The position numbers were made by a program, and so were the translations under genes. Below are positions 51,454-60,163 of a stretch of DNA of 64,000 nucleotides, in pieces (within the stretch, counting starts at the first letter, position 1; every line of letters starts with the position of its first letter). The notes beneath the pieces are model-generated. The model saw only the letters and a program-made list of their open reading frames with translations. It was not told the DNA's origin and searched no databases. Source of the DNA: Streptomyces capitiformicae (GTDB taxonomy: Bacteria > Actinomycetota > Actinomycetes > Streptomycetales > Streptomycetaceae); the NCBI RefSeq assembly GCF_002214185.1, contig NZ_CP022161.1, positions 5,277,486 through 5,341,485 on the forward strand. The letters are read 5' to 3'.

Positions 51454-51557
51454 GACAACCCCCGACTCGACTGGCGTCCCTCTCGCGTCCCTTCAGGAAA
51501 AACGACCGTGCCCCCTTGGCCGGTTCCCGCCCCACGCCGCCGGATAGGCTCGGTGTC

Positions 51558-52250
51558 GTGAACCCAGTCAAGCCAGGAGAGACGCCGCGTACGCCTTGGA
51601 TCGTAGGGGTGTCCGGCGCATCCGGCACCCCATATGCCGCGGCAGTGCTCCGCGCGCTCCTCGCCGCCGGCGAGAGCGTCGACCTCGTCGTGTCCCGGGC
51701 CTCGCGGCTGACCCTGCTGGACGAGACGGGCATCTCGTTCCGGGACGCGCACTGGCGGGACGACCTGCGGGAATGGCTGTGCCGGGGGGCCGATGGGAAG
51801 CCCGGCACATTCGCTGTGGACCTCGAGGGCGACCGCGTACGGCACTGGAGCGCCGGCGACCTGGCCGCCGGACCGTCCTCGGGCTCGTACCCCGTCAAGG
51901 GGATGCTGATCGTCCCCGCGTCGACGGCGTGCGTCGCGGGCGTCGCGCTGGCCCTGAGCAAGGACCTGCTCCAGCGGGCGGCGAGCGTGACCCTCAAGGA
52001 GCGGCGGCGCCTGGTCGTCGCCGTACGCGAGACCCCGTTGAACGGGCAGACCCTGCGGCACCTGGTGACCCTGGACGACGCGGGCGCGACCGTACTGCCC
52101 GCCTCCCCGGCCTTCTACGCGGGGGCCACGCACATCCAGGACCTGGTGGACTTCGTCGCCGGACGGGTGCTGGACGCGGCGGGCGTCGAGCACACCCTGT
52201 ACCGGCGCTGGGAGGGCGACGTCGGCGGGGCGCGCTCGCCCCGTACCTGA
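51558..52250 (+). CDS. ubiX: UbiX-family flavin prenyltransferase
   Basis: 230 residues. WIVGVSGASGTPYAAAVLRA binds FMN. IVPASTACVAGVALALSKDL and RRLVVAVRETPLNGQTLRHL are the canonical UbiX lines (prenyl phosphate site). It makes prenylated FMN for the UbiD decarboxylase 4 kb upstream. The GTG at 51558 is chosen; in-frame upstream codons are less likely. It is followed by an Lrp regulator and mqnE. Confidence 0.9.
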   Translation: MNPVKPGETPRTPWIVGVSGASGTPYAAAVLRALLAAGESVDLVVSRASRLTLLDETGISFRDAHWRDDLREWLCRGADGKPGTFAVDLEGDRVRHWSAGDLAAGPSSGSYPVKGMLIVPASTACVAGVALALSKDLLQRAASVTLKERRRLVVAVRETPLNGQTLRHLVTLDDAGATVLPASPAFYAGATHIQDLVDFVAGRVLDAAGVEHTLYRRWEGDVGGARSPRT

Positions 52251-52360
52251 CTCCCCTCCGCGGCACGCACCCGCAGCACTCTCACGCAGTACTCATCCGC
52301 ACCACTCTCATCTCACGCACCACCCACAACGACACTCTTCAGCGGAAGGCAACCGATCGC

Positions 52361-52816
52361 ATGGACGCGGTGGACAGGCAGCTCATCCAGGCCCTGAGGG
52401 AGAACGGCCGGGCCTCCTACGCGGAGCTGGGACGCCTCGTCGGTCTGTCGGGACCCAGCGTCACCGACCGCATCAACCGGCTGGAGGCGGCCGGGGTCAT
52501 CACCGGCTATCGCGCCACCGTCGACGCGGCCTCCCTCGGCCTCGGCGTGACCGCGCTCATCGGCATCTCGCTCTCCGACGCCGCCGACCACGAGGACGTG
52601 GCGACCCGGCTGCGGGACCTGGCCGAGATCGAGGACTGCTGGTTCATCGCGGGCGACGACTCGTTCATGCTCAAGGTGCGCGCCCCCGACGTGGACGGCC
52701 TGGAGAAGACCATCCGCCGGCTCTCCGGTACGAAGGGCGTCTCCCGGACCCGTACGACCATCGTGCTCTCCACGAAGTGGGAGAACCGGGTGGGTGAGCT
52801 GCCGGACGAGGAGTAG
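52361..52816 (+). CDS. Lrp/AsnC-family transcriptional regulator
   Basis: 151 residues. HTH at about 5-50 (DRQLIQALRENGRASYAELG, LSGPSVTDRINRLEAAGVIT), and the RAM effector domain at about 65-140 (HEDVATRLRDLAEIEDCWFI, AGDDSFMLKVRAPDVDGLEK). ATG with GGAAGG upstream. It sits between UbiX and MqnE, 43 bp before mqnE on the same strand, so it may regulate menaquinone genes in response to an amino acid; this is inference. Confidence 0.9.
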   Translation: MDAVDRQLIQALRENGRASYAELGRLVGLSGPSVTDRINRLEAAGVITGYRATVDAASLGLGVTALIGISLSDAADHEDVATRLRDLAEIEDCWFIAGDDSFMLKVRAPDVDGLEKTIRRLSGTKGVSRTRTTIVLSTKWENRVGELPDEE

Positions 52817-52859
52817 GCGTACGGTTGCAGCAGTTTTGTCGGTGAGGAGAGGCGGAGGC

Positions 52860-54023
52860 ATGGACGTCGGGCTCAAGCGCGAGCTGGAGGAGAAGGTCCG
52901 CTCCGGTGAGCGGCTGACCCGCGAGGACGGCATCGCGCTGTACGAGTCGGACGACCTGGCCTGGCTGGGCGGACTCGCGCACGAGGTGCGGACGCGGAAG
53001 AACGGCGATGTCGTCCACTTCAACGTCAACCGCCACCTCAACATGACCAACGTGTGCACGGCCTCCTGCGCGTACTGCTCCTTCCAGCGCAAGCCGGGGG
53101 AGAAGGACGCGTACACGATGCGGATCGAGGAGGCCGTCAAGCTCGCCAAGGCGATGGAGTCGGAGAACCTCACCGAGCTGCACATCGTCAACGGCCTGCA
53201 CCCCAACCTGCCGTGGCGCTACTACCCGCGCTCGCTGCGCGAGTTGAAGGCGGCCCTGCCGAACGTGTCGTTGAAGGCCTTCACGGCCACCGAGATCCAC
53301 CACTTCGAGACGATCAGCGGTCTGTCGGCGTCCGAGATCCTGGACGAACTGATCGACGCGGGCCTGGAGTCGCTCACCGGCGGCGGAGCGGAGATCTTCG
53401 ACTGGGAGGTCCGGCAGCACATCGTCGACCACCGCACCCACTGGGAGGACTGGTCGCGGATCCACCGCCTGGCGCACGAGAAGGGTCTGAAGACCCCGTG
53501 CACCATGCTGTACGGCCACATCGAGGAGCCCCGCCACCGCGTCGACCACGTCCTGCGCCTGCGTGAACTCCAGGACGAGACGAACGGCTTCCAGGTCTTC
53601 ATCCCCCTGCGCTACCAGCACGACTTCGTCGACATGAAGGACGGCAAGGTACGCAACCGCCTCCAGGCCCGCACCCAGATGGCGACGGGGGCGGAGGCCC
53701 TGAAGACCTTCGCGGTCTCTCGGCTGCTGTTCGACAACGTCCCCCACGTCAAGGTCTTCTGGGTCATGCACGGCGTCCAGACCGCGCAACTGGCCCTCCA
53801 GCACGGCGCCGACGACATGGACGGCTCGGTGGTCGAATACAAGATCACCCACGACGCCGACAACTACGGCACGCCGAACAAACTCACCCGCGAGGACCTC
53901 CTGGACCTCATCCGAGACGCCGGCTTCCGCCCCGTCGAACGGAACACCCGCTACGAGATCATCCGCGAGTACGAGGCCCCCGACCCCGAGCGCCGCGAGT
54001 CCCCCCAGCCGATGCGCGTATAG
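52860..54023 (+). CDS. mqnE: Aminofutalosine synthase (radical SAM)
   Basis: 387 residues. Radical-SAM cysteines C66, C70 and C73 (NVCTASCAYCSF). MqnE features are FNVNRHLNMTNVC, HIVNGLHPNLPWRYYPRSLR, GGGAEIFDWEVRQHIVDHRT and TPCTMLYGHIEEPRHRVDHV. It adds a SAM-derived adenosyl radical to the MqnA product to form 6-amino-6-deoxyfutalosine. ATG with GGAGGC just upstream. The rest of the early pathway (mqnA, B, C, D) is not in this window. Confidence 0.95.
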   Translation: MDVGLKRELEEKVRSGERLTREDGIALYESDDLAWLGGLAHEVRTRKNGDVVHFNVNRHLNMTNVCTASCAYCSFQRKPGEKDAYTMRIEEAVKLAKAMESENLTELHIVNGLHPNLPWRYYPRSLRELKAALPNVSLKAFTATEIHHFETISGLSASEILDELIDAGLESLTGGGAEIFDWEVRQHIVDHRTHWEDWSRIHRLAHEKGLKTPCTMLYGHIEEPRHRVDHVLRLRELQDETNGFQVFIPLRYQHDFVDMKDGKVRNRLQARTQMATGAEALKTFAVSRLLFDNVPHVKVFWVMHGVQTAQLALQHGADDMDGSVVEYKITHDADNYGTPNKLTREDLLDLIRDAGFRPVERNTRYEIIREYEAPDPERRESPQPMRV

Positions 54024-54041
54024 ACACGGCCCTGCGGGCCG

Positions 54042-54068
54042 AAAAGCAGGGGCGCAGCCCCTGCTTTT
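54042..54068 (+). terminator. Terminator hairpin after mqnE
   Basis: Perfect 12-bp arms AAAAGCAGGGGC / GCCCCTGCTTTT with a GCA loop and a T-tract, 18 nt after the stop. A copy of the 22-bp dispersed repeat follows immediately. Confidence 0.85.
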
Positions 54069-54069
54069 G

Positions 54070-54091
54070 AGGGGCGCGGGGAACTGCGCGA
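54070..54091 (+). repeat. Dispersed 22-bp repeat, copy 4
   Basis: Exact copy, fused to the mqnE terminator hairpin. The same hairpin-plus-repeat arrangement is at 55902-55965 in inverted form. Confidence 0.85.
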
Positions 54092-54205
54092 CCAGCCCCC
54101 ACACACCTGCACCCGCCAACGAACCCACCCTCCCGAGCTCTCAGGCGCCCTGGCGGGACGAGAACCCGGTTGAGTGGACCGGAAGGTAATGGCTAACCTC
54201 CCGCC

Positions 54206-54730
54206 ATGCCCCTTACCTTCCAGCTCGACCCACCCCTCACCCCCACCCTCAGCGACGCCATCCTCACCCTCTGGACGGACGTCTCGAACGCCGGCGGAGC
54301 CGTCGGCTTCGTACCCCCGGTGACGCCGGAGGCGATACGCCCGGCCCTGATCCAGCACATGGTGGGCATGGCGGAGGGCAGGCAGCGGATGCTCATCGGC
54401 TTCGACGAGACCGGCACCCCCGCCGCCACCGCGTTCTTCAGCTTCAATACCCACCGCCTGATGGCGCACTGGGTATGGCTGTACACGGTGATGGTGCACC
54501 CCACCCATCAGGGCAAGGGCTACGGCCGCGACCTGATGACGGCGGCGGAGGAAGCCGCCCGCCACTTCGACGGCATCGACGCCATCCGCCTCACCTGCCG
54601 CGGCGGCCTCGGCCTGGAGCACTTCTACGCCACCTGCGGCTACAAGGAGGTCGGCCGCGTCCCCGGCGCGATCCGCGTCGCCCCGGACGACCACCGCGAC
54701 GACATCATCATGCTGCTGCCCCTGACCTGA
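54206..54730 (+). CDS. GNAT-family N-acetyltransferase
   Basis: 174 residues. WVWLYTVMVHPTHQGKGYGR (about 89-108) with the acetyl-CoA loop HQGKGYGR, followed by DAIRLTCRGGLGLEHFYATC and GYKEVGRVPGAIRVAPDDHR. This is a common Streptomyces type of unknown substrate. It is the first of three co-directional small genes. Confidence 0.85.
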   Translation: MPLTFQLDPPLTPTLSDAILTLWTDVSNAGGAVGFVPPVTPEAIRPALIQHMVGMAEGRQRMLIGFDETGTPAATAFFSFNTHRLMAHWVWLYTVMVHPTHQGKGYGRDLMTAAEEAARHFDGIDAIRLTCRGGLGLEHFYATCGYKEVGRVPGAIRVAPDDHRDDIIMLLPLT

Positions 54731-54819
54731 GGCCCCGCACCCCCGTGCAAGATCGCACGCCGACCGTGTTTCACTGGATGACGCAGGATGCCCAAACGGA
54801 GACGGAAGAGTGGATTGAG

Positions 54820-55152
54820 ATGCTCCGCTACACATTGATGCGCCTCGGAATCTTCGTGGGCTGCTTCGTGGTCGTCTGGGCCCTCGTCTACTCCGGCGTC
54901 GCCCCTCGCGGCCTCGGCTCCTCCAACGGCATGTGGATGATCCTCCTCGCCCTGGTCGTCTCCGCGCCGATCAGCTTCATCGCCCTCCGCAAGGAGCGCG
55001 ACCGGGCCTCCGCCCAGATCGCCCCCCACCTCGACGAGCGCATCAACCGCGTCAAGTCCAACCTCGCCGCCAACCGCAGCGTGGAGGACGAGGCCGACGA
55101 CGAGGCGAGGAAGCAGAGCGAGACGGCATCGGGCCAGGCACAGGCCTCGTAA
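54820..55152 (+). CDS. DUF4229 small membrane protein
   Basis: 110 residues. Two membrane segments (about 5-25, LMRLGIFVGCFVVVWALVYS; about 36-55, MWMILLALVVSAPISFIALR) are followed by a charged tail RKERDRASAQIAPHLDERIN. Length and layout match DUF4229, a conserved actinobacterial family often near menaquinone genes. Function unknown. Confidence 0.85.
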   Translation: MLRYTLMRLGIFVGCFVVVWALVYSGVAPRGLGSSNGMWMILLALVVSAPISFIALRKERDRASAQIAPHLDERINRVKSNLAANRSVEDEADDEARKQSETASGQAQAS

Positions 55153-55190
55153 CGGGATCTTTCCCGGCAGGGAACCGTACGCTTGCCCGC

Positions 55191-55841
55191 ATGGGTGCTG
55201 TGAAGAGCAAACGAATGCCCCGTGCGGTGCGGGAACAGCAGATGCTGGACGCGGCCGTGCGGACCTTCGGGCAGCGCGGGTACCGGGCCGCGTCGATGGA
55301 CGAGATCGCCGAACTGGCGGGTGTGTCCAAGCCGTTGGTGTATCTGTACCTGAACTCCAAGGAAGACCTCTTCACGGCCTGCATCCGCCGTGAGGCCAAG
55401 GCGCTCACCACCGCCGTACGCGCGGGCGTGGACCCCGAGCTCCCCGCCGACCGTCAACTCTGGGAGGGGCTGCGGGCGTTCTTCACGCACACCGCGCAGA
55501 ACCCGGACGCCTGGGCGGTACTGCACCTCCAGGCCCGTACGCACGGCGAACCGTTCGCCGCCGAGGTGGCGGCGATGCGTGAGGAGATGGTCGCGTTCGT
55601 GACCGGGCTGATCCTGGTCGCCGCCCGCGACGCCCGCCGCGACCCGTCCCTCCCGGAGCGCGAGGTCGCCGGCCTCGCGGAGGCCCTGGTCGGCGCCGCC
55701 GAAGCCCTCGCCGCCTGGGCCAACGCCACTCCCGGCATCACCGCCAGACAGGCCGCCGCCACGCTGATGAACTTCGCCTGGTCCGGCCTGGGCGACCTGA
55801 TGGAGGGCCGACCCTGGGCTCCGCCGAGCGAAGAGGTGTAG
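55191..55841 (+). CDS. TetR-family transcriptional regulator
   Basis: 216 residues. HTH at about 15-60 (QMLDAAVRTFGQRGYRAASM, IAELAGVSKPLVYLYLNSKE). The C-terminal ligand domain is of the Streptomyces fatty-acid type (LWEGLRAFFTHTAQNPDAW, AALMNFAWSGLGDLMEG-like end). It is convergent with the MaoC-like gene and close to an acyl-CoA ligase, so a fatty-acid metabolism regulator is likely. Confidence 0.85.
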   Translation: MGAVKSKRMPRAVREQQMLDAAVRTFGQRGYRAASMDEIAELAGVSKPLVYLYLNSKEDLFTACIRREAKALTTAVRAGVDPELPADRQLWEGLRAFFTHTAQNPDAWAVLHLQARTHGEPFAAEVAAMREEMVAFVTGLILVAARDARRDPSLPEREVAGLAEALVGAAEALAAWANATPGITARQAAATLMNFAWSGLGDLMEGRPWAPPSEEV

Positions 55842-55901
55842 TTCGGCGCCGGAACTCGGGTGTCTGTGGTGGTCGGTCATCCGCGGGGCGTGGGTGGTTG
55901 C

Positions 55902-55965
55902 TCGCGCAGTTCCCCGCGCCCCTGAAAAGCAGGGGCTGCGCCCCGTGCTTTTCAGGGGCGCGGGG
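55902..55965. terminator. Bidirectional terminator with dispersed repeat, copy 5
   Basis: 19-bp perfect arms (CCCCGCGCCCCTGAAAAGC at 55912-55930 and its complement at 55947-55965) enclose a smaller GGGGCTGCGCCCC hairpin. The left arm overlaps an inverted copy of the 22-bp repeat (55902-55923). It lies between convergent TetR and MaoC-like genes. Confidence 0.85.
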
Positions 55966-56080
55966 CCGTGTCTTTCAGGGGCGCGGGGCTGTGACATATG
56001 CGGCTCCGCCGCGTGGGCGCGACCAGCCCCACCCACCGGCACTCGCCAACGCACCGACCGGACCGAGCCCCTGCGCGCCC

Positions 56081-57004
56081 TCACGCAATGAGCGGGTACA
56101 CGCTGCCCCTTACATGCACCCGTCCCCCACCACCGCGGAGTTCGAAGTCGCCGCCCGCCCGGCCGTGCGCCGCGTACACCACCGTGCTCGGCAGCGTCAC
56201 CGGCGCCCTGAACTCGGCGCGGACGAGGGCCGCCGCAGGCGTGCCGTGCTCGGCGAGGCAGCGCGCCACCGTCCACATGCCGTGCGCGATGGCCCGGGGG
56301 AAGCCGAAGAGGCGGGCGCCGAGCGCATGCAGATGGATCGGATTCCGGTCCCCCGAAACCGCCCCGTACCGCCGCCCGACATCCCCACCCAACCGCCACT
56401 GGGCAACAACCGGAAGCGACCCGCCCGCGGCTCCCCGAGGCCGCCCGCCCCTGTTGGTGCGTTCCTCCCGCACGGCTCCGCTCCTCCGCTCCCCGTGCCG
56501 TGCGAGATACGTACTCCGCGACTCCCACGCGACCTCGCCCCCGTCGCCCCCGTTCCCGTCCCGGAGCTCGGTCACCATCGTGGCTTCGGTGCCCCGGCGG
56601 TGGGGTGCCAACTCGTTCACGTAGACGGTGAGCTCGTACTCCCCGGTGGCGGGCAGCACTCGGCGCCGGGTGATCTCGATCGAGGTGTGGACGAGTCCGA
56701 GCAGGGGGAGCGGGAAGTCGCGGTCGGCCATGAGGCGCATGGCGAGCGGGAAGCCGAGGACATGCGGATAGGTGAGGGGGACGGCGTCCTCGCCGGTGGG
56801 GAAGCCGCAGACGCGCTCGTACGCGGCGAGCCGGGCGAAGTCGATCCGCACGCCGGGGAGGACCAGCCGGGTGGTCGGGCCGGGGGTGCGCAGGGGGCCG
56901 GTGCGGGGAAGCTTGCGGCTCTTGCACGGAGAGAGGAGGGCGCCCCGCGCGAGGAGGCGGCTGAGGGCGGGGAACTCGGTGAGAGTGACGGTGAGGGTGT
57001 GCAT
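56081..57004 (-). CDS. MaoC-like double hot-dog dehydratase
   Basis: 307 residues. The N-terminal hot-dog half is degenerate (PHVLGFPLAMRLMADRDFPL, LVHTSIEITRRRVLPATGEY). The C-terminal MaoC half has the hydratase motif SGDRNPIHLHALGARLFGFP with Asp and His, followed by RAIAHGMWTVARCL. It should hydrate an enoyl-thioester. It is divergent from the acyl-CoA ligase, with a palindrome between. Confidence 0.87.
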   Translation of the reverse strand: MHTLTVTLTEFPALSRLLARGALLSPCKSRKLPRTGPLRTPGPTTRLVLPGVRIDFARLAAYERVCGFPTGEDAVPLTYPHVLGFPLAMRLMADRDFPLPLLGLVHTSIEITRRRVLPATGEYELTVYVNELAPHRRGTEATMVTELRDGNGGDGGEVAWESRSTYLARHGERRSGAVREERTNRGGRPRGAAGGSLPVVAQWRLGGDVGRRYGAVSGDRNPIHLHALGARLFGFPRAIAHGMWTVARCLAEHGTPAAALVRAEFRAPVTLPSTVVYAAHGRAGGDFELRGGGGRVHVRGSVYPLIA

Positions 57005-57059
57005 CGGACGGTTTCCCCCTTCCTTCTCGTGCCCCGCTTCTACTTACTCCACAGTCAGG

Positions 57060-57072
57060 TTACCCGAGGTAA
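57060..57072. promoter_or_regulatory. TTACC-CGA-GGTAA operator candidate
   Basis: A perfect 5-bp inverted repeat TTACCCGAGGTAA, with a further AGGTAAC at about 57109, lies between the divergent MaoC-like and acyl-CoA ligase genes. It is likely the site of the nearby TetR protein or another fatty-acid regulator. Confidence 0.5.
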
Positions 57073-57260
57073 GCGAGGGTGAGGAGATGGGGAGCTGAGC
57101 GACCCTCAGGTAACTTGACACCCCCTTGACCTGCGCGGACGCGGTCACCGACACTGCACATCCCCGGCCCGTTACCACCTCCGGACCATCCCCACACTCA
57201 CACAAACCTCACACAACAACCCCGTACGATCCGGGCACACCGAACGCCCAGGAGCCGCCC

Positions 57261-59168
57261 GTGTCCAGCCTCGACCGCACCCAACCCGCCTTGGTGGAAC
57301 CCGAGTTGAAGCGACTGGACGGCGCCGTGCGAGAGGCGTACGTGCCCGCGCTGGCCGCGCCCGTCGCCTACGGCTCACTCGCGGACATCCCGTTCGACAA
57401 CGCGGGCCACGCCCCCGAGTCGGTGGTCCTCAGCCGCAAGGACCGCCCCGGCGAAGACGGCATCCGGTGGCGGGACGTGACGGCGGCCGAGTTCGCGGCC
57501 GAGGTACTCGCGGTGGCCAAGGGCCTGATCGCCGAGGGCCTGATGCCGGGCGACCGTATCGCCATCATGGCCCGGACGACGTACGAGTGGACGCTGCTGG
57601 ACTTCGCGGCCTGGGCGGCCGGCCTGGTGACCGTCCCCGTCTACCCGACCTCCTCCGTCTTCCAGACCCGCTGGATCCTCCAGGACTCGGGTGCCGTGGC
57701 CCTCGCCGTGGAGTCGACCTCCCAGGCCGCCGCTCTCGGCCCCGAACGCGACCGCATCCCCGACCTCCGTCACATGTGGGTCTTCGAGAAGGGCCACCTG
57801 GAACGCCTCGCCGAACTGGGCCGGGGCGTCTCCGACCAGGAAGTCGCCGTACGGCGTGGGGTGTTGGGCCCCGGCACCCTGGCGACCCTGATCTACACCT
57901 CGGGCACGACCGGCCGTCCCAAGGGCTGCGCCCTCACCCACGGCAACTTCTTCGCCGAGATCGACAACGCGATCGACCTCCTGTACCCGATCTTCCGCGC
58001 GAAGACCGACGAGGAGGCCTCCACGCTCCTCTTCCTCCCCCTCGCCCACGTCTTCGGCCGCATGGTGGCGATCGCGTGCATGCGGGCGCGGATACGCGTG
58101 GGCCACTCACCGAGCTTCCGCACGGAGGACCTCCTCGCCGACCTGAAGTCCTTCCGCCCGACGTTCCTGCTCCTCATCCCGTACGTCCTGGAGAAGGTCT
58201 TCAACAGCGCCCGCGCCTCCGCCGAACGCATGGGCCGCGTCTCGTCCTTCGACCGCGCCGCCGCCGTCGCCCGCCGCTACGGCGAGGCCCTGGAGTCGGA
58301 ACAACACGGCACGGGCCCGGGCCCGACCACCTTCCTCAAGGCCGCCCGCGGCTTCTACGACCCCCTGGTCTACCGCCGCATCCGCAACGCCCTCGGCGGC
58401 CGGGTCCGCTACGTCATCTGCGGCGGCTCCCCCCTCGGCCGCCGCCTGGCCGCCTTCTACGCGGGCGCCGGCATCGAGGTCTTCGAGGGCTACGGCCTCA
58501 CGGAGACGACAGCGGCGGTGACGGTCACCCCACCGACCCGCCCCCGCCTGGGCACGGTGGGCCGGCCGCTCCCCGGCACCCGGGTCCGCATCGCGGCGGA
58601 CGGCGAAGTCCTGCTCCACGGCGGCCAGATCTTCCGCGGCTACTGGGACCCCCAGGCCGGCGGCGTCGTCCCGGCGGGCCCCGACGGCTGGTTCGCCACC
58701 GGTGACATGGGCGAGCTCGACGACGAGGGCTACCTCACGATCACCGGCCGCAAGAAGGAGATCCTCGTCACCGACAGCGGCAAGAACGTGGCGCCGGCCC
58801 CCCTGGAGAACTGGCTCCGCTCCCACCCCCTCATAGCCCAGGCCATGGTCATCGGCGACCGCCGCCCCTATGTCACGGCATTGCTGACCCTGGACCCCGA
58901 GGGCATCAACCACTGGCGCCAGATGAACGCCAAACACGTCGTCCCACCCGAACTCCTCGCTGACGACGCCGAGTTGCACGCCGTCCTCCAACGCGCCGTC
59001 GACGAGGCCAACCGCCTCGTCTCCCGCCCCGAATCCATCCGCCGCTTCACGATCATCCCCGGCGGCTTCACGGAGGAGCAGGGCCACTTGACCCCGTCGA
59101 TGAAGCTGCGACGGGAGGTCATCGAGGAGGCGTTCGCGGCGGAGATCGAGGACCTGTACAGGAAATAG
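57261..59168 (+). CDS. Long-chain fatty-acid-CoA ligase (AMP-binding)
   Basis: 635 residues. Adenylation motifs: TLIYTSGTTGRPKGCALTHG (P-loop, about 199-218), EGYGLTETTAAVTV (about 408-421), GWFATGDMGELDDEGYLTIT (about 475-494) and GRKKEILVTDSGKNVAPAPL with the catalytic lysine region. FadD/FAA1-like length. The GTG start has AGGAG 6 nt upstream. It activates fatty acids; divergent MaoC-like and nearby TetR genes support a beta-oxidation role. Confidence 0.92.
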   Translation: MSSLDRTQPALVEPELKRLDGAVREAYVPALAAPVAYGSLADIPFDNAGHAPESVVLSRKDRPGEDGIRWRDVTAAEFAAEVLAVAKGLIAEGLMPGDRIAIMARTTYEWTLLDFAAWAAGLVTVPVYPTSSVFQTRWILQDSGAVALAVESTSQAAALGPERDRIPDLRHMWVFEKGHLERLAELGRGVSDQEVAVRRGVLGPGTLATLIYTSGTTGRPKGCALTHGNFFAEIDNAIDLLYPIFRAKTDEEASTLLFLPLAHVFGRMVAIACMRARIRVGHSPSFRTEDLLADLKSFRPTFLLLIPYVLEKVFNSARASAERMGRVSSFDRAAAVARRYGEALESEQHGTGPGPTTFLKAARGFYDPLVYRRIRNALGGRVRYVICGGSPLGRRLAAFYAGAGIEVFEGYGLTETTAAVTVTPPTRPRLGTVGRPLPGTRVRIAADGEVLLHGGQIFRGYWDPQAGGVVPAGPDGWFATGDMGELDDEGYLTITGRKKEILVTDSGKNVAPAPLENWLRSHPLIAQAMVIGDRRPYVTALLTLDPEGINHWRQMNAKHVVPPELLADDAELHAVLQRAVDEANRLVSRPESIRRFTIIPGGFTEEQGHLTPSMKLRREVIEEAFAAEIEDLYRK

Positions 59169-59212
59169 GGGGCGCCGCGCGGGAGGCAGCCGCACGGAGC
59201 AGTCGTAGCGCC

Positions 59213-59701
59213 CTAACTCTGGTCGCCCGCCGCCGGGTCGCCCTCACCGAGCCCGACCCACCAGTACCCGTCGTCCTTGACCAGCAGCAACTCCTGCTGC
59301 TGGTCGGTCTTCTCGTAGGTGAGCCGGATGGCGTTGAAATAGTCGACGGACCCCTCCAGCACGGTGACGTCGACGTGCCCGCGAGCCCCCTCGCCGAACT
59401 CCCGGACCTGGTCGTAGGCCGCGGACCGAGCCCCGTCGTACGCGGGCCCGGCCAGCTCCGCGAGCCCTTCCACGTCACCGGCCCTGAGCCGCTGCACGTA
59501 CACCCGTACGACGGTGTCGACGTCCTCGGCGGTCTCCTGGACATCGGGGTACTTCGACTTCTCGGCCCGCACGGTCACCTCGATCCCGGGCGAGTCGGCG
59601 AGCGTGTACGGCGCCCGGAACCAGTTCCACCACACGACCCCGACGGCCCCGAGAACGACGACCAGCCCGCCACAGCCCAGCAGAATGCCCCGCCTCTTCA
59701 T
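59213..59701 (-). CDS. Membrane-anchored hypothetical protein
   Basis: 162 residues. A single N-terminal hydrophobic segment (about 4-24, RGILLGCGGLVVVLGAVGVV) precedes a soluble domain with an alpha+beta, NTF2-like look: TVVRVYVQRLRAGDVEGLAE, LAGPAYDGARSAAY, YFNAIRLTYEKTDQQQELLL and DDGYWWVGLG. Cys10 is not in a good lipobox. Convergent with the acyl-CoA ligase. No named family is recognised beyond this. Confidence 0.75.
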   Translation of the reverse strand: MKRRGILLGCGGLVVVLGAVGVVWWNWFRAPYTLADSPGIEVTVRAEKSKYPDVQETAEDVDTVVRVYVQRLRAGDVEGLAELAGPAYDGARSAAYDQVREFGEGARGHVDVTVLEGSVDYFNAIRLTYEKTDQQQELLLVKDDGYWWVGLGEGDPAAGDQS

Positions 59702-60163
59702 CAGTTCCGCCCCGTTTCGTCGCGTTCCATCACCCAGCCCACCGGCCACCGGTCGACTCCTCCCTGGAGAGTCATTCCGGCAGGATTCGGTTGTACGCGG
59801 CGACGAACTTCTGAGGCGGGCGGGTCGGGAATCGTGTGGATGCCGGCGGCGAGGGTGCGATCGGGGCCGGGCGGGATGTGCACGTTTGGCGTGACGCCGC
59901 TGTCCGGTCGGCGCTGACAAGGCCATCGGGGAAAGGAGCCGGCGCGACCGACGCCAGTGGATTCCCCAGGATTTCCACATTCCGGGAGCGAAACCTTTGC
60001 CTCGACTTCGTCTCCTTTCTCTTCCGTCCCCGGCGGAACTTTGCTCCTCGTAAGGAAATTCGAGCAAGTCGAAATTCCGTCAAGAGATGCGATCGATGTT
60101 TTCAGGACTTTGCCTGCTGTGGGGATCCGGGAAATCGTTTCTGCCTATCTACGATTTCAAACC
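59702..60163. other. Gene-free region before the amino-acid oxidase
   Basis: About 460 bp. No convincing gene; the second half (59990-60160) is clearly AT-richer than its surroundings. GAAATTC occurs twice (60056 and 60072). The promoter of the oxidase must be here. The oxidase frame stays open for about 69 codons upstream of the chosen ATG, so a longer N-terminus is possible but unlikely given composition. Confidence 0.5.

Noticed and set aside
55195..56090. Prophage or integrative element around the repeats
   Set aside because: Only terminator-type hairpins and the dispersed repeat are present; no integrase, recombinase or structural genes.
57126..57260. N-terminal extension of the acyl-CoA ligase by 45 codons
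   Set aside because: The GTG at 57261 has AGGAG at 6 nt and gives the usual family start; the upstream part is Pro/Thr/His-rich and lies in the promoter region.
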